Below are positions 52,469 through 61,054 of a DNA stretch of 64,000 bases, in pieces. Source of the DNA: a virus; the IMG/VR virus record IMGVR_UViG_3300032236_000971, positions 1-64,000 of that record; one strand, given 5' to 3'. The position numbers were made by a program, and so were the translations under genes. Below the pieces are notes generated by a model. The model saw only the letters and a list, made by a program, of their open reading frames with translations. It was not told where the DNA came from and ran no database searches. Positions within the stretch are counted from its first letter, which is position 1, and each line of letters starts with the position of its first letter.

Positions 52469-54760
52469 ATGATGGCAAGTATTAATGTAACAAAGCGTAA
52501 CGGTAGCAGAGAACCTCTTGATCTGAATAAATTTCATAAAGTTGTAGCTTGGGCTTGTGAAGGGTTGAATTCTGTTTCAGAATCTGAAATTGAAATCAAG
52601 TCGCATATTCAGTTTTATGACGGTATCAAGACAACCGACATTCAAGAAACCTTGATCAAGGCGGCTGCTGATTTGATTAGCGAAGATTACCCTGCGTATC
52701 AGTATGTTGCTGGTCGCCTTATCAACTATCATCTAAGAAAGCAAGTTTATGGTGACTATAACATTCCTACTCTCGTTGCTCATATTGATCGTGTTATTGA
52801 TGCAGGATATTACGACAAGGATATTAAAGAATGGTATTCTGTTGACGATATGGTTATTCTTAATTCTTATATTGATCACAAGCGAGACTTTTCAATCGCT
52901 TATGTTGGTATGGAGCAGTTTCGCGGCAAATATCTAATTAAGAACAGAGCTACTGGTAAAATCTACGAAACACCTCAGTTTGCGTACATGCTTATAGCGA
53001 TGGTTCTCTTCCGCAATTATCCAAAAGAAACAAGACTAAAATGGGTAAAGGACTTATATGACGCAACTTCTACTTTTGAAATTTCGCTGCCGACTCCTAT
53101 TATGGCAGGTCTCCGCTCGCCTCAGAAGCAATTCTCTTCGTGCGTCCTTATCGAAACAGATGACAGCCTTGATTCAATTAATGCTACAGCTTCCGCAATC
53201 GTTAAGTATGTTTCTCAAAAAGCTGGTATCGGTATTAATGCTGGGCGTATTCGTGCTCTCGGCTCTCCTATTCGCGCTGGCGATACTACACATACTGGTG
53301 TTATTCCTTTCTACAAGCACTTTCAGTCTGCGGTTAAATCGTGCTCACAAGGCGGTGTCAGAGGCGGTGCAGCTACTCTTTACTACCCTATCTGGCATTT
53401 GGAAGTCGAAGATCTACTGGTACTAAAGAATAACAAGGGCACAGAAGATAATCGTATCCGTGGTCTTGACTATGGTGTTCAATTTAATAAGGTGATGTAT
53501 GAACGACTACTTTGCGGAGGTAATATCAGCCTCTTTTCGCCAAATGACGTTCCTGCTCTTTATGATGCTTTCTTTGTGGACGTGGATAAGTTTCGAACTC
53601 TTTACTTGGCAGCAGAAGCAGACCCAACAATCAGAAGAAAGTCAATCCCAGCCGTTGACCTCTTTTCAGCTTTTATGCAAGAGAGAAAAGACACAGGACG
53701 AATTTATCTGCAAAATGTAGATCACGCAAACGACCATGGAGCGTTCATCAAAGAACTAGCTCCTATTCATCAGTCTAATCTTTGCTGTGAGATTGATCTT
53801 CCTACAAAGCCACTAAATGATATTAATGATGAGAATGGAGAAATTTCACTATGCACACTAGCTGCCATCAACTGGGGGAAGATTCGTGAAACTTCTGATT
53901 TCGAGCGTCCTTGCACTCTTGCCGTACGTGCTTTGGATGAGTTACTTGACTATCAAGACTACCCAGTCCTCGCCGCAAAAAACTCCACAATGGCAAGGCG
54001 TCCTCTTGGCGTGGGTATTATTAATTTGGCTTATTGGCTTGCTCGTAATGATCTGAGTTACCAAGATATCGATCACGATGGGTTGAGTAAGCTTCATTCG
54101 TTTGCGGAGGCTTGGTCTTATTATCTTATCAAAGCATCAGTCGATCTAGCGGAGGAAAAAGGTGCGTGCCCGAAAAGTAATGAAACAAAATACAGCCAAG
54201 GTGCGTTCCCCATACACACCTACAAGAGAGAACTGGACGAAATCGTATCGCCTACGTATCGGATGGACTGGGTTTCGTTGGGCAATAAAGTTCAGCTTCA
54301 CGGCATCAGAAACTCAACGCTCATGGCTCTTATGCCATCAGAAACATCAGCACAGATTAGCAACGCAACGAATGGTATTGAACCGCCAAGATCGCTTGTA
54401 TCTGTTAAACAGAGTAAGGATGGAGTCCTTAAGCAAGTTGTACCCGAAGTTCGCAAACTTAAGAAAAAGTATGATCTTCTTTGGGATCAACAATCGCCAG
54501 AAGGATATCTTAAAATATGTGCCGTACTTCAGAAGTTCATCGATCAAGGAATATCCGTTAACACCTCGTACAACCCTAAGTTCTACGAAGATGAAAAGAT
54601 ACCGATGAGTGATATGATTGGGCATCTGTTGATGTTCTATAAGTATGGTGGAAAGCAGCTATACTACTTCAACACCAATGATGGTGCTGGAGAATATGAA
54701 GAAGCACCTTTGGCTGCTGGTGTTGTTGAAGATGAGGATTGCGAGTCATGCAAAATTTAA
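52469..54760 (+). CDS. nrdA: Ribonucleotide reductase alpha subunit NrdA (class Ia)
   Basis: A 763-residue large subunit with an N-terminal ATP cone (about 5-95). Core: SSCVLIETDDSLDSI, GIGINAGRIRALGSP, QSNLCCEIDLPT with the catalytic Cys and nearby Glu, NATNGIEPPRS, and a C-terminal CESCKI with the redox cysteines that receive electrons from glutaredoxin, encoded at 60 kb. GAGGAGAG precedes a double ATG; either could start. Confidence 0.96.
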   Translation: MMASINVTKRNGSREPLDLNKFHKVVAWACEGLNSVSESEIEIKSHIQFYDGIKTTDIQETLIKAAADLISEDYPAYQYVAGRLINYHLRKQVYGDYNIPTLVAHIDRVIDAGYYDKDIKEWYSVDDMVILNSYIDHKRDFSIAYVGMEQFRGKYLIKNRATGKIYETPQFAYMLIAMVLFRNYPKETRLKWVKDLYDATSTFEISLPTPIMAGLRSPQKQFSSCVLIETDDSLDSINATASAIVKYVSQKAGIGINAGRIRALGSPIRAGDTTHTGVIPFYKHFQSAVKSCSQGGVRGGAATLYYPIWHLEVEDLLVLKNNKGTEDNRIRGLDYGVQFNKVMYERLLCGGNISLFSPNDVPALYDAFFVDVDKFRTLYLAAEADPTIRRKSIPAVDLFSAFMQERKDTGRIYLQNVDHANDHGAFIKELAPIHQSNLCCEIDLPTKPLNDINDENGEISLCTLAAINWGKIRETSDFERPCTLAVRALDELLDYQDYPVLAAKNSTMARRPLGVGIINLAYWLARNDLSYQDIDHDGLSKLHSFAEAWSYYLIKASVDLAEEKGACPKSNETKYSQGAFPIHTYKRELDEIVSPTYRMDWVSLGNKVQLHGIRNSTLMALMPSETSAQISNATNGIEPPRSLVSVKQSKDGVLKQVVPEVRKLKKKYDLLWDQQSPEGYLKICAVLQKFIDQGISVNTSYNPKFYEDEKIPMSDMIGHLLMFYKYGGKQLYYFNTNDGAGEYEEAPLAAGVVEDEDCESCKI

Positions 54761-54900
54761 TTGAGAAATATGCAATCATTATGGCTCTTGGTAATAATGG
54801 TGGTGAATGGGCTACTCATTATACTGAGGAACAGAAAAATGTTTGGCGCAAACGTGTTGAACAACTTATTGAAGATATCAAGTTAGAGTTGGTTAAATGA
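54748..54900 (+). CDS. Small hypothetical protein, 50 residues
   Basis: Starts inside the last codons of nrdA (13-base overlap): MQNLIEKYAIIMALGNNGGEWATHYTEEQKNVWRKRVEQL. The helix-rich pattern with GGEWATHYTEEQK is one I know from small T4-type phage genes. ATGA overlap with the next gene. Confidence 0.68.
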   Translation: MQNLIEKYAIIMALGNNGGEWATHYTEEQKNVWRKRVEQLIEDIKLELVK

Positions 54901-55085
54901 AAGCTAAGAAAATGAAGTTGACTTTTGAAGAAATTTTCAGTAAGATAGAAAAATGCGAGTTTGTTATTGTGCATACAAAAGAGGAGATGAAACCTTACCT
55001 CCTCAATGCCAACGATAACACAATTTATACGATGCCAGAAGGATACCTTGAATATGACAAAAGGTTTTACTATCGCAAGTATTGA
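54897..55085 (+). CDS. Small hypothetical protein
   Basis: A 62-residue basic protein, ATGA overlap start. KLTFEEIFSKIEKCEFVIVHTKEEMKPYL reads as helix then strand. Overlaps the next gene by 32 bases. Function unknown. Confidence 0.65.
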   Translation: MKAKKMKLTFEEIFSKIEKCEFVIVHTKEEMKPYLLNANDNTIYTMPEGYLEYDKRFYYRKY

Positions 55086-55269
55086 TGGTCTAGGAATTGG
55101 TAAAAACGATAGAATCTATCACGATATGACAACTATGATAGATTCAAAATACAACGATAAGTATTTTGTTCATAGAGTGATTAGGTTTCTTCGCGATTAT
55201 CCTGAAAGAGCGCCAGACTATATAGATTTCGTGCCAGATTGGGAAACAAGGAATATAGATGACGTATAG
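55054..55269 (+). CDS. Small hypothetical protein
   Basis: A 71-residue protein: MTKGFTIASIDGLGIGKNDRIYHD. AAGGA at 55039-55043 supports ATG 55054. HRVIRFLRDYPERAPDYIDFVPDWE is aromatic and acidic. Overlaps nrdB by 11 bases. Function unknown. Confidence 0.65.
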   Translation: MTKGFTIASIDGLGIGKNDRIYHDMTTMIDSKYNDKYFVHRVIRFLRDYPERAPDYIDFVPDWETRNIDDV

Positions 55270-56377
55270 TGTATTCGATTCAAATAACAAGAAAGATGCA
55301 ACACAGGTAAGAGCATTCTTCGATGATGCTCCTACAATCGCACGTTATGATAAGCAGAAGTATGCTTGGATTGAAAAGCTTACAGATAAGCAGCTGGGTT
55401 TCTTCTGGCGACCTGAAGAGGTTGATATCTATAAAGATGCTAAAGATTTTAAGGATTTAACAGTTCATGAACAACACATATTCACATCAAACCTCAAGCG
55501 TCAGATACTCCTTGATTCTGTACAAGGAAGAGCACCAACAGCGGCATTTGGACCTATTTGTTCATTACCTGAACTCGAAACCTGGATCACAACTTGGGCT
55601 TTTTCAGAAACCATACACTCTAGATCATATACACACATCATACGAAACATATATCCCAACCCTTCTAAGATTTTCGACGAAATTACTGACATCCCAGAGA
55701 TCGTAGAATGTGCTGGTGATATCAGTAAGTATTATGATAATCTTATTTGGTGTAATACTAACTACAAGTACTCCGATGAATATGGTACTGGTCTACAGAA
55801 TGATTTGACTAGATATAATCATAAGAAAGCTCTCTGGCTCGCCTTAATGTCTGTTAATGTTCTTGAAGGAGTTAGGTTCTATGTATCTTTTGCATGCTCA
55901 TGGGCATTTGCGGAGGTCAAGAGGATGGAAGGTAATGCGAAAATCATTAAGTTTATCGCTCGTGACGAAAACTTGCATCTCGCTGGAACACAACAGCTAC
56001 TCAAGGCGCTACCGAAAGAAGATGCAGACTTCGCTAGAATTGCAGAAGAAACAAAAGATGGATGCATCAGTCTATTTGTGGGCGCTGTTGAACAAGAAAA
56101 GGCATGGGCAAGTTATCTATTCAGGGACGGGTCGATGGTTGGTCTCAACCAAGTCCTACTCTCAGAATACATCGAGTGGATCGCCAATAAGCGAATGACC
56201 GCTGTTGGATTGCCAACTACATATAAGGGTGGATCTAATCCATTGCCTTGGACGCAAAAGTGGATTTCTGGTGCAGAAGTTCAGGTAGCGCCGCAGGAAA
56301 CTGAAATTACCAGCTATGTTAATGGTGGTGTTAAGAAGGATGTTAATGGTGATACATTTAAGGGGTTCTCGCTATGA
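55259..56377 (+). CDS. nrdB: Ribonucleotide reductase beta subunit NrdB
   Basis: A 372-residue small subunit carrying the diiron-tyrosyl radical. Helical ferritin-like fold with WAFSETIHSRSYTHIIRN (about 118-135) and ARDENLHLAGTQQ (about 238-250), which provide metal ligands. C-terminal KGFSL tail for docking to NrdA. Co-transcribed with nrdA. Confidence 0.95.
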   Translation: MTYSVFDSNNKKDATQVRAFFDDAPTIARYDKQKYAWIEKLTDKQLGFFWRPEEVDIYKDAKDFKDLTVHEQHIFTSNLKRQILLDSVQGRAPTAAFGPICSLPELETWITTWAFSETIHSRSYTHIIRNIYPNPSKIFDEITDIPEIVECAGDISKYYDNLIWCNTNYKYSDEYGTGLQNDLTRYNHKKALWLALMSVNVLEGVRFYVSFACSWAFAEVKRMEGNAKIIKFIARDENLHLAGTQQLLKALPKEDADFARIAEETKDGCISLFVGAVEQEKAWASYLFRDGSMVGLNQVLLSEYIEWIANKRMTAVGLPTTYKGGSNPLPWTQKWISGAEVQVAPQETEITSYVNGGVKKDVNGDTFKGFSL

Positions 56378-56661
56378 GTGATGTAAGAAATGATGCAAAA
56401 ATGGCTCTTGCCAGATATGAGTCATCTTATGCTGCGTTCGGTGCAGAAGCTTGCTTTACACTGAAAGGTTTACGTGATGTGCAAAGATACATCGAAAAGC
56501 TGGAGGCGGCGCTGCGGGAGATTGAAGGCAAACTAAACGTCCTGCGCGACAACATAATAGATGATTACGAGCCTAAGTATCCGTACACCATAAGGTACGC
56601 CCAAAACACAGAGAGATGCGCAAAGATCGCCCGCAAAGCACTGGAGGGGAAAGATGACTGA
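56374..56661 (+). CDS. Small hypothetical protein
   Basis: A 95-residue helical protein, ATGA overlap with nrdB. LRDVQRYIEKLEAALREIEGKLNVLRDNI is a coiled coil. A G+C-rich stretch in the middle (about 56500-56600) contrasts with its flanks, hinting at a patch of foreign sequence. Function unknown. Confidence 0.66.
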   Translation: MSDVRNDAKMALARYESSYAAFGAEACFTLKGLRDVQRYIEKLEAALREIEGKLNVLRDNIIDDYEPKYPYTIRYAQNTERCAKIARKALEGKDD

Positions 56662-57019
56662 AGATTACAAACATAAGTATGATGCGCTTATGGAGCGTTG
56701 TGCTAAATTTATGTCAGAGTTTGCGCCACCATCACCTTATGAACTTGGTTTCAAAGCTGGTTGGGAAGCAGCAAAGCAAGAGTTTCATAAAGATAACACT
56801 TACGTTCCTGACACAACCAAGCCAGCAAAAACAATGGATATTCAATGGCCAAGAGATTACCCAAATACAACTAATCCTTGGCCACCACAAACCGTAGTTT
56901 ATCAAGCTTGCGGGGTTTGTGGTATAGGTGGTGATATAAATAAGGCAATGGCGTATGTCTGTAACAACCCACAATGTCCAACAAGAGTGACTTGTACAAC
57001 AACAGGAACAGCAACATGA
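56654..57019 (+). CDS. Hypothetical protein with C-terminal cysteine cluster
   Basis: A 121-residue protein with ACGVCGIGG (about 84-92) and YVCNNPQCPTRVTC (about 104-117), giving CxxC plus CxxxxC/CxxxxxC pairs that could bind zinc. The N-terminal half contains GWEAAKQEF, seen in other small phage proteins. Function unknown. Confidence 0.7.
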   Translation: MTEDYKHKYDALMERCAKFMSEFAPPSPYELGFKAGWEAAKQEFHKDNTYVPDTTKPAKTMDIQWPRDYPNTTNPWPPQTVVYQACGVCGIGGDINKAMAYVCNNPQCPTRVTCTTTGTAT

Positions 57020-57174
57020 GCAAAAAGTACGATATAGTTTGTGAAGAGTGCGATGCAAATTTTGATGTAATGTCTGACCTTATTGAGAGGGTTGATTATT
57101 GCCCGTTCTGTGGTGAGTTTATCCCTCTTGAAGAAGATGGATGGGATGACGAAGAGGCTGGTTTCGACGAGTAA
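57016..57174 (+). CDS. Small zinc-ribbon protein
   Basis: A 52-residue acidic protein, ATGA overlap start: CEECDANF and CPFCGEF give two CxxC knuckles (Cys9, Cys12, Cys29, Cys32), a typical zinc ribbon. Ends with an acidic tail. Possibly a transcription or protein-interaction adaptor. Confidence 0.78.
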   Translation: MSKKYDIVCEECDANFDVMSDLIERVDYCPFCGEFIPLEEDGWDDEEAGFDE

Positions 57175-57198
57175 TAAATATGGGGAGGAGGACTCCCC

Positions 57199-57609
57199 AT
57201 GTGGTTTTATAATGGTGAATATATTGACAAACCAGGCGATTACGTTGGGTTTGTATACATAATAACAAATCAGCTTACAAACCGAAAATATATCGGTAAA
57301 AAGAACTTTTACTTTTCAAGGTCAAAGCAAGTCAAGGGAAAAAAGAAACGTTTTAAGGTTGAGTCGGATTGGCTTGATTACTACGGTTCGAACAAAGAGC
57401 TACAACAAGACGTAGAAAAACTCGGTAAAGAAAACTTTAAACGGGAAATCGTCAGACTCTGTAAAACAAAAGCTGAGTTCGGCTACTATGAAGCCAAGCT
57501 ACAGTTTGATAATAACGTACTAGAATCAGATGACTGGTACAATACATGGATAATGTGCAGAGTGCATAAAAAACACTTGACTTTCCTCCGAAATGAGCGT
57601 AGTATATAA
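57199..57609 (+). CDS. GIY-YIG-like nuclease family protein
   Basis: A 136-residue protein. GFVYIITNQLTNRKYIGKKNF (about 17-37) is the GIY-YIG pattern (V-Y...Y-I-G). DWLDYYGSNKELQQDVEKLGKENFKREIV and EFGYYEAKLQFDN follow with the conserved Glu. Common in T4-type phages as a free-standing putative endonuclease. The promoter of tRNA-Leu lies in its 3' end. Confidence 0.8.
   Translation: MWFYNGEYIDKPGDYVGFVYIITNQLTNRKYIGKKNFYFSRSKQVKGKKKRFKVESDWLDYYGSNKELQQDVEKLGKENFKREIVRLCKTKAEFGYYEAKLQFDNNVLESDDWYNTWIMCRVHKKHLTFLRNERSI
57577..57605 (+). promoter_or_regulatory. Promoter of tRNA-Leu
   Basis: TTGACT at 57577-57582, 17-base spacer, TAGTAT at 57600-57605. Confidence 0.72.
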
Positions 57610-57614
57610 CTATT

Positions 57615-57692
57615 GCCCCAGTAGGCCAACAGGTTAGAGTCAACGGACTTAAAATCCGTACAGTGTCGGTTCGAATCCGACTTGGGGCACCA
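57615..57692 (+). tRNA. tRNA-Leu(TAA), short variable loop
   Basis: Acceptor GCCCCAG/TTGGGGC, anticodon loop CTTAAAA with stem ACGGA/TCCGT, encoded CCA. Again no long variable arm. Confidence 0.92.
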
Positions 57693-57711
57693 AACAACAA
57701 ATAGGTGAAAT

Positions 57712-58185
57712 ATGTCAAGAGAGTTTAATCTCGATGAAGTTAAAGAATTTATCCGTAGCACTTCAGATTCATCCAATATTTACATTGGAGCCGATTCTGA
57801 GCGGTATCGTGGTCGCGATAACCAGTGGTATGCTGACTACACAGTTGCTGTCGTTATTCATATTGATGGCTCACGTGGATGTAAGGTATTCGGACAAGTC
57901 ACTACTGAGCGCGATTATGACAAAAGGCATGACCGCCCAGCGTATCGCCTAATGAATGAAGTCTATAAAGCATCTCAGATGTACATTGACTTGTTCGAGG
58001 ATATCGGTGATCGTCATTGTGAAGTTCATCTTGACATTAACCCTGACGAAATGCACGGATCTTCTTGCGTTATTCAACAGGCAACTGGCTATATTCGTGG
58101 TATGTGTGGGTTTGCTCCCAAAGTGAAGCCAGAAGCTTTTGCAGCATCATACGCTGCTGATAGACTCAAGGAAATCCTTGCTTAA
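57712..58185 (+). CDS. RNase H-like protein (DUF458/YkuK-type)
   Basis: A 157-residue protein. NIYIGADSERYR (about 22-33; first acidic residue of an RNase H-like active site), a strand-rich core, VHLDINPDEMHGSSCVIQQATGYIRG (about 104-129; second acidic residue) and PKVKPEAFAASYAADRL. Matches the DUF458 pattern. Possibly a nuclease; activity unproven. Confidence 0.78.
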   Translation: MSREFNLDEVKEFIRSTSDSSNIYIGADSERYRGRDNQWYADYTVAVVIHIDGSRGCKVFGQVTTERDYDKRHDRPAYRLMNEVYKASQMYIDLFEDIGDRHCEVHLDINPDEMHGSSCVIQQATGYIRGMCGFAPKVKPEAFAASYAADRLKEILA

Positions 58186-58187
58186 AG

Positions 58188-58391
58188 ATGAAAGAAAATA
58201 CCCTCATCTTAGTTAAAACTATAACGTATAGGGTAACATCTAGCCTAGCAACGTTTATCATTGCTTGGTTAGCTACTGGTTCATATACAACTGGTGGTAT
58301 TGTAGCGATTTCTCGTGGATTGTTTGGTACTGTTTGGTACGCAGTTCACGAGAAAATTTGGTCAGTGATTAAAAAGAATAAGTGCTGGTAG
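58188..58391 (+). CDS. DUF2061 small membrane protein
   Basis: A 67-residue protein: KTITYRVTSSLATFIIAWLATGSYTTGGIVA and a second hydrophobic stretch, FGTVWYAVHEKIW. This is the DUF2061 pattern of small membrane proteins in bacteria and phages. Its 3' end overlaps the following tRNA by 10 bases. Function unknown. Confidence 0.82.
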   Translation: MKENTLILVKTITYRVTSSLATFIIAWLATGSYTTGGIVAISRGLFGTVWYAVHEKIWSVIKKNKCW

Positions 58392-58457
58392 CTTAGTGGC
58401 CAAAGCCGACCGCTCATAACGGTCCTATCGGGGGTTCGAGTCCCTCCCGGCACACCA
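58382..58457 (+). tRNA. tRNA with CAT anticodon (Met or Ile2)
   Basis: Acceptor GTGCTGG/CCGGCAC, anticodon loop CTCATAA with stem GACCG/CGGTC, encoded CCA. One of the three CAT tRNAs may be an AUA-reading Ile2. Confidence 0.92.
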
Positions 58458-58473
58458 CTTTCTGAGGTGTATA

Positions 58474-58680
58474 ATGGAAGATATCGAAAAACATTTTGAT
58501 AGAATGGAAGAGTTGTTTCAACCAATTGAACAACAAATATTAATGACTGACGATAAGAATGACCTTTTACTTCTATCAACAATTATGTTAACGACTGCTA
58601 AGAGAATATTTGAAGAACAATATGGTGAACAAGTTGGTCATATATTGATTGACAGAATCCTAAACACAAGGAGTACATAA
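58474..58680 (+). CDS. Small hypothetical protein
   Basis: A 68-residue acidic helical protein (MEDIEKHFDRMEELFQPIEQQIL...). TGAGGTG precedes the ATG. Stop overlaps the next start (TAATG). Function unknown. Confidence 0.66.
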   Translation: MEDIEKHFDRMEELFQPIEQQILMTDDKNDLLLLSTIMLTTAKRIFEEQYGEQVGHILIDRILNTRST

Positions 58681-58769
58681 TGGCACATCCGCATAAGAAT
58701 CGCCCTCGTAAGGGTCGTCGTAAGCTTGGTTCTAAGAAGCGTAAGCAGAGAAATAAGCGTAAGAAGTGA
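58680..58769 (+). CDS. Very basic 29-residue phage peptide
   Basis: MAHPHKNRPRKGRRKLGSKKRKQRNKRKK: a conserved arginine/lysine-rich mini protein seen in several T4-type phages. TAATG start and GTGA end overlaps support expression. It might bind nucleic acid. Confidence 0.7.
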   Translation: MAHPHKNRPRKGRRKLGSKKRKQRNKRKK

Positions 58770-59113
58770 GACTACTAGTAACCTTGTTTGCCCTGATACT
58801 TTCCACCAGTGCTATTGCTGATGATAAGTATCAGGGCAAAGCGTCTTGGTACAAAGGCGGAAAGAAAACAGCTCAGGGTAAAAAATTCGATCCAACTAAA
58901 TATTCAGTAGCACATCGTACTCTTCCTTTCGGTACGATGTTAAGATTAACGAATGTAAAAAACGGTAACACAATCGAAGCCGTTGTAAACGATAGAGGAC
59001 CATTCGTTAGAACAAGAGAACTCGATGTTTCGAGTAGTGCAGCGCAAGCATTAGGTTTTTTTCATAGCGGCACAGCGAAACTAGTAATCGAAGTTCTTGA
59101 CGGGAGAAAATAA
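58766..59113 (+). CDS. RlpA-like double-psi beta-barrel protein
   Basis: A 115-residue secreted protein, GTG start (GTGA overlap), signal peptide ending STSAIA. RlpA core: GKASWYKGGKKTAQGKKFDPTKYSVAHRTLPFGTMLRLTN and VNDRGPFVRTRELDVSSSAAQALG (double-psi beta-barrel with DRGPF). RlpA-type enzymes are lytic transglycosylases acting on denuded peptidoglycan. The catalytic Asp in DRGPF is present. A role in lysis or septum interference is likely. Confidence 0.9.
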   Translation: MRLLVTLFALILSTSAIADDKYQGKASWYKGGKKTAQGKKFDPTKYSVAHRTLPFGTMLRLTNVKNGNTIEAVVNDRGPFVRTRELDVSSSAAQALGFFHSGTAKLVIEVLDGRK

Positions 59114-59114
59114 A

Positions 59115-59912
59115 ATGTATAGATTTATTCTAGCTTTTATAGTTGCGTTAGGCATTATGGTTCCAGCTGCTTCTATAGCAGCACCAACTACCGAACAAAC
59201 TGTTCAGGTTAAGAAACAAACAGTCAAGAAGCATAAACGAAAGAGAACAAAGAAAAAACCTGTTAAGGTTGAAGAAGCTCGTAATCCTTTTGTTCGTTGT
59301 GAAAATGCTGACTGTAGCCCAAAGCCTGTTGTTACAGCTACGAATAATACTCAAGAGCAATCAGCTGCTGAGTTTTTTAGAGAAGATCAAGCTCGTACGC
59401 TTCAGCAGAAACTTATTCATAGCCCACTTCAATTAACACGTGATGAAAAGCGTCAACAGGTAGCCAGAGGATGCTCATGGTTTTCTTGTGATAATAAAGT
59501 TGTAATGGAAGCAAAACAATGGGAAGGTAAAACAGCAAAGAACGACCGTAAAGAGCTACGGAACTTATTCGCTAACGGTAATATGCCTCCTATTGATCCA
59601 GTAAGAACACCTTGGTGCGCTGCGTTTGCTAATGCTATTCTTTCGCGTAGTGGATACGAAACAACCAATAGCTTAATGGCTCGTTCATTTCTTTCTTGGG
59701 GCGTGAAGACAAAAGATCCTAAAGAAGGTGATATTGTTGTTCTAAAGCGTGGACGTGGTGGTACATTCGGTCATGTTGGTTTCTTTCAAGGATATGAAGT
59801 TATCGATGGCATAACGTATGTAAAGGTTCTTGGCGGTAATACAGATCATGCTGTCCAAGTAGGTTACTATCCAATTCAGAAAGTATTAGGTTTTAGAACA
59901 GCGGTAGTATAA
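59115..59912 (+). CDS. Secreted CHAP/NlpC-like peptidoglycan hydrolase (TIGR02594-type)
   Basis: A 265-residue protein: signal peptide (VALGIMVPAASIA), a Lys-rich linker (KKHKRKRTKKKP), then a C-terminal catalytic domain with TPWCAAFANAILSRSGY (catalytic Cys about 171), SFLSWG, GDIVVLKRG and FGHVGFFQGYE with the His, as in TIGR02594/CHAP amidases. Acts on peptidoglycan from the periplasm. ATG 59115 after GGGAGAAA. Confidence 0.82.
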   Translation: MYRFILAFIVALGIMVPAASIAAPTTEQTVQVKKQTVKKHKRKRTKKKPVKVEEARNPFVRCENADCSPKPVVTATNNTQEQSAAEFFREDQARTLQQKLIHSPLQLTRDEKRQQVARGCSWFSCDNKVVMEAKQWEGKTAKNDRKELRNLFANGNMPPIDPVRTPWCAAFANAILSRSGYETTNSLMARSFLSWGVKTKDPKEGDIVVLKRGRGGTFGHVGFFQGYEVIDGITYVKVLGGNTDHAVQVGYYPIQKVLGFRTAVV

Positions 59913-60067
59913 TGTGGAGATTATGGGCTAAGGCGCTTGGTGAAAAATTTGGTAATACGAATGAAGAAGCTGATAAAATTGCTTGTATTCGCACCATTAT
60001 TGTAGTATCATATATAATAACAAATTTGTTCATAGTTGCAGGTGTAATACGTCATTGGAACAGCTAA
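59912..60067 (+). CDS. Small conserved membrane protein, 51 residues
   Basis: MWRLWAKALGEKFGNTNEEADKIACIRT followed by one hydrophobic helix (IIVVSYIITNLFIVAGVI). The N-terminus WAKALGEK with an E-A-D pattern is conserved in T4-type phages in a membrane protein of unknown role. TAATG start overlap. Confidence 0.72.
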   Translation: MWRLWAKALGEKFGNTNEEADKIACIRTIIVVSYIITNLFIVAGVIRHWNS

Positions 60068-60078
60068 AGGAGAAAAGT

Positions 60079-60189
60079 ATGAGTGATATATACTTAGAAG
60101 ATATGATTATGGCTGATATGATTATCAACGGCTATGATCCAACAGACCCACTAGATATTGAAACTTACTGGGATATGAGGTTGTCATGA
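60079..60189 (+). CDS. Small acidic peptide, 36 residues
   Basis: MSDIYLEDMIMADMIINGYDPTDPLDIETYWDMRLS after AAAGGAGAAAAG; ATGA overlap with the glutaredoxin gene. No family recognised. Confidence 0.62.
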   Translation: MSDIYLEDMIMADMIINGYDPTDPLDIETYWDMRLS

Positions 60190-60458
60190 TTGGTCACGTA
60201 GAAATCTGGTCTAAGCCAGACTGTCCTTATTGCTCTAGAGCAAAGAACGTATTGCGTTCGAATAATATCAATTTCACGGAAAAGATGTTGAACCGTGACT
60301 TTACGAGAGAAATTCTTCAGGAAACATACCCATCCGCCAAAACGTTTCCTGTTGTAGTAGTTGATGGTTTTTATATTGGCGGATACACACAACTAGCTGA
60401 AAAGCTAAACCAGCAAAACAACTCAACTCAACAACTTCTAAATGAACAGGTGATGTAA
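60186..60458 (+). CDS. nrdC: Glutaredoxin
   Basis: A 90-residue thioredoxin-fold protein with active site CPYC (Cys13, Cys16) and TFPVVVVDGFYIGGY (cis-Pro loop and glutathione-binding GG). It would reduce NrdA, as T4 nrdC does. Divergent Gln/Asn-rich tail. Confidence 0.92.
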   Translation: MIGHVEIWSKPDCPYCSRAKNVLRSNNINFTEKMLNRDFTREILQETYPSAKTFPVVVVDGFYIGGYTQLAEKLNQQNNSTQQLLNEQVM

Positions 60459-60733
60459 TGTTATATGATCGCGCAACACTAATGGAAGACCTTCGGCATT
60501 CGGTCGCTGAAGTAACATTCACTAAGGTAAATGGCGAACGCCGTATTATGCGTTGTACTCTTGACCCTCGTTATCTTCCTAAGATGACAACTGAACAAAC
60601 GGATCATTTGGAAGAACAACACAAGCGTGTAGAAAATCAGGAAGTTATCGCTTGTTGGGATCTTCAGGCTAATGGTTGGCGTTCTTTCAGAGTTGATTCG
60701 GTTCAATACGTTCAGCAAATCGACGGATACTAA
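60458..60733 (+). CDS. DUF2693-like SH3-fold protein
   Basis: A 91-residue protein. SVAEVTFTKVNGERRIMRCTLDPRYLP (about 15-41) matches DUF2693 phage proteins; ACWDLQANGWRSFRVDSVQYV resembles the paired beta strands of its SH3-like barrel. Known only as a phage domain; function unknown. Confidence 0.8.
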   Translation: MLYDRATLMEDLRHSVAEVTFTKVNGERRIMRCTLDPRYLPKMTTEQTDHLEEQHKRVENQEVIACWDLQANGWRSFRVDSVQYVQQIDGY

Positions 60734-60734
60734 A

Positions 60735-61043
60735 ATGAAAAAGCTTGTTATGGTTGACTGTCTCTCGCAGTTTCGTATTCGTTACTGTGTTGAGGTAGAA
60801 GATGATATTGATCATGCTCTTGATGAGATCGTTTGTAACTATGGTGAAATGGAGTTTCATGAGTTTTCACAAGAACATTTACTTCCTAGTCCTATCTTTA
60901 TCTCGCATAGAGAGATAACCAAGGAAGAGTATCTTCGTATGTTTGATGAAGATAACAACTACCTAAAGGATTGGACTGAAGAACAAAAGTTGAAGTTCAT
61001 CAATAAAGTAAACTATGAAAAGCCAGAACTCGCTGGCGGTTGA
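60735..61043 (+). CDS. Hypothetical protein
   Basis: A 102-residue acidic protein (MKKLVMVDCLSQFRIRYCVEVEDDIDHALDEIVC...). Alpha/beta pattern typical of small phage proteins. Linked by close spacing to the neighbouring genes. Function unknown. Confidence 0.68.
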   Translation: MKKLVMVDCLSQFRIRYCVEVEDDIDHALDEIVCNYGEMEFHEFSQEHLLPSPIFISHREITKEEYLRMFDEDNNYLKDWTEEQKLKFINKVNYEKPELAGG

Positions 61044-61054
61044 AGGGATATACA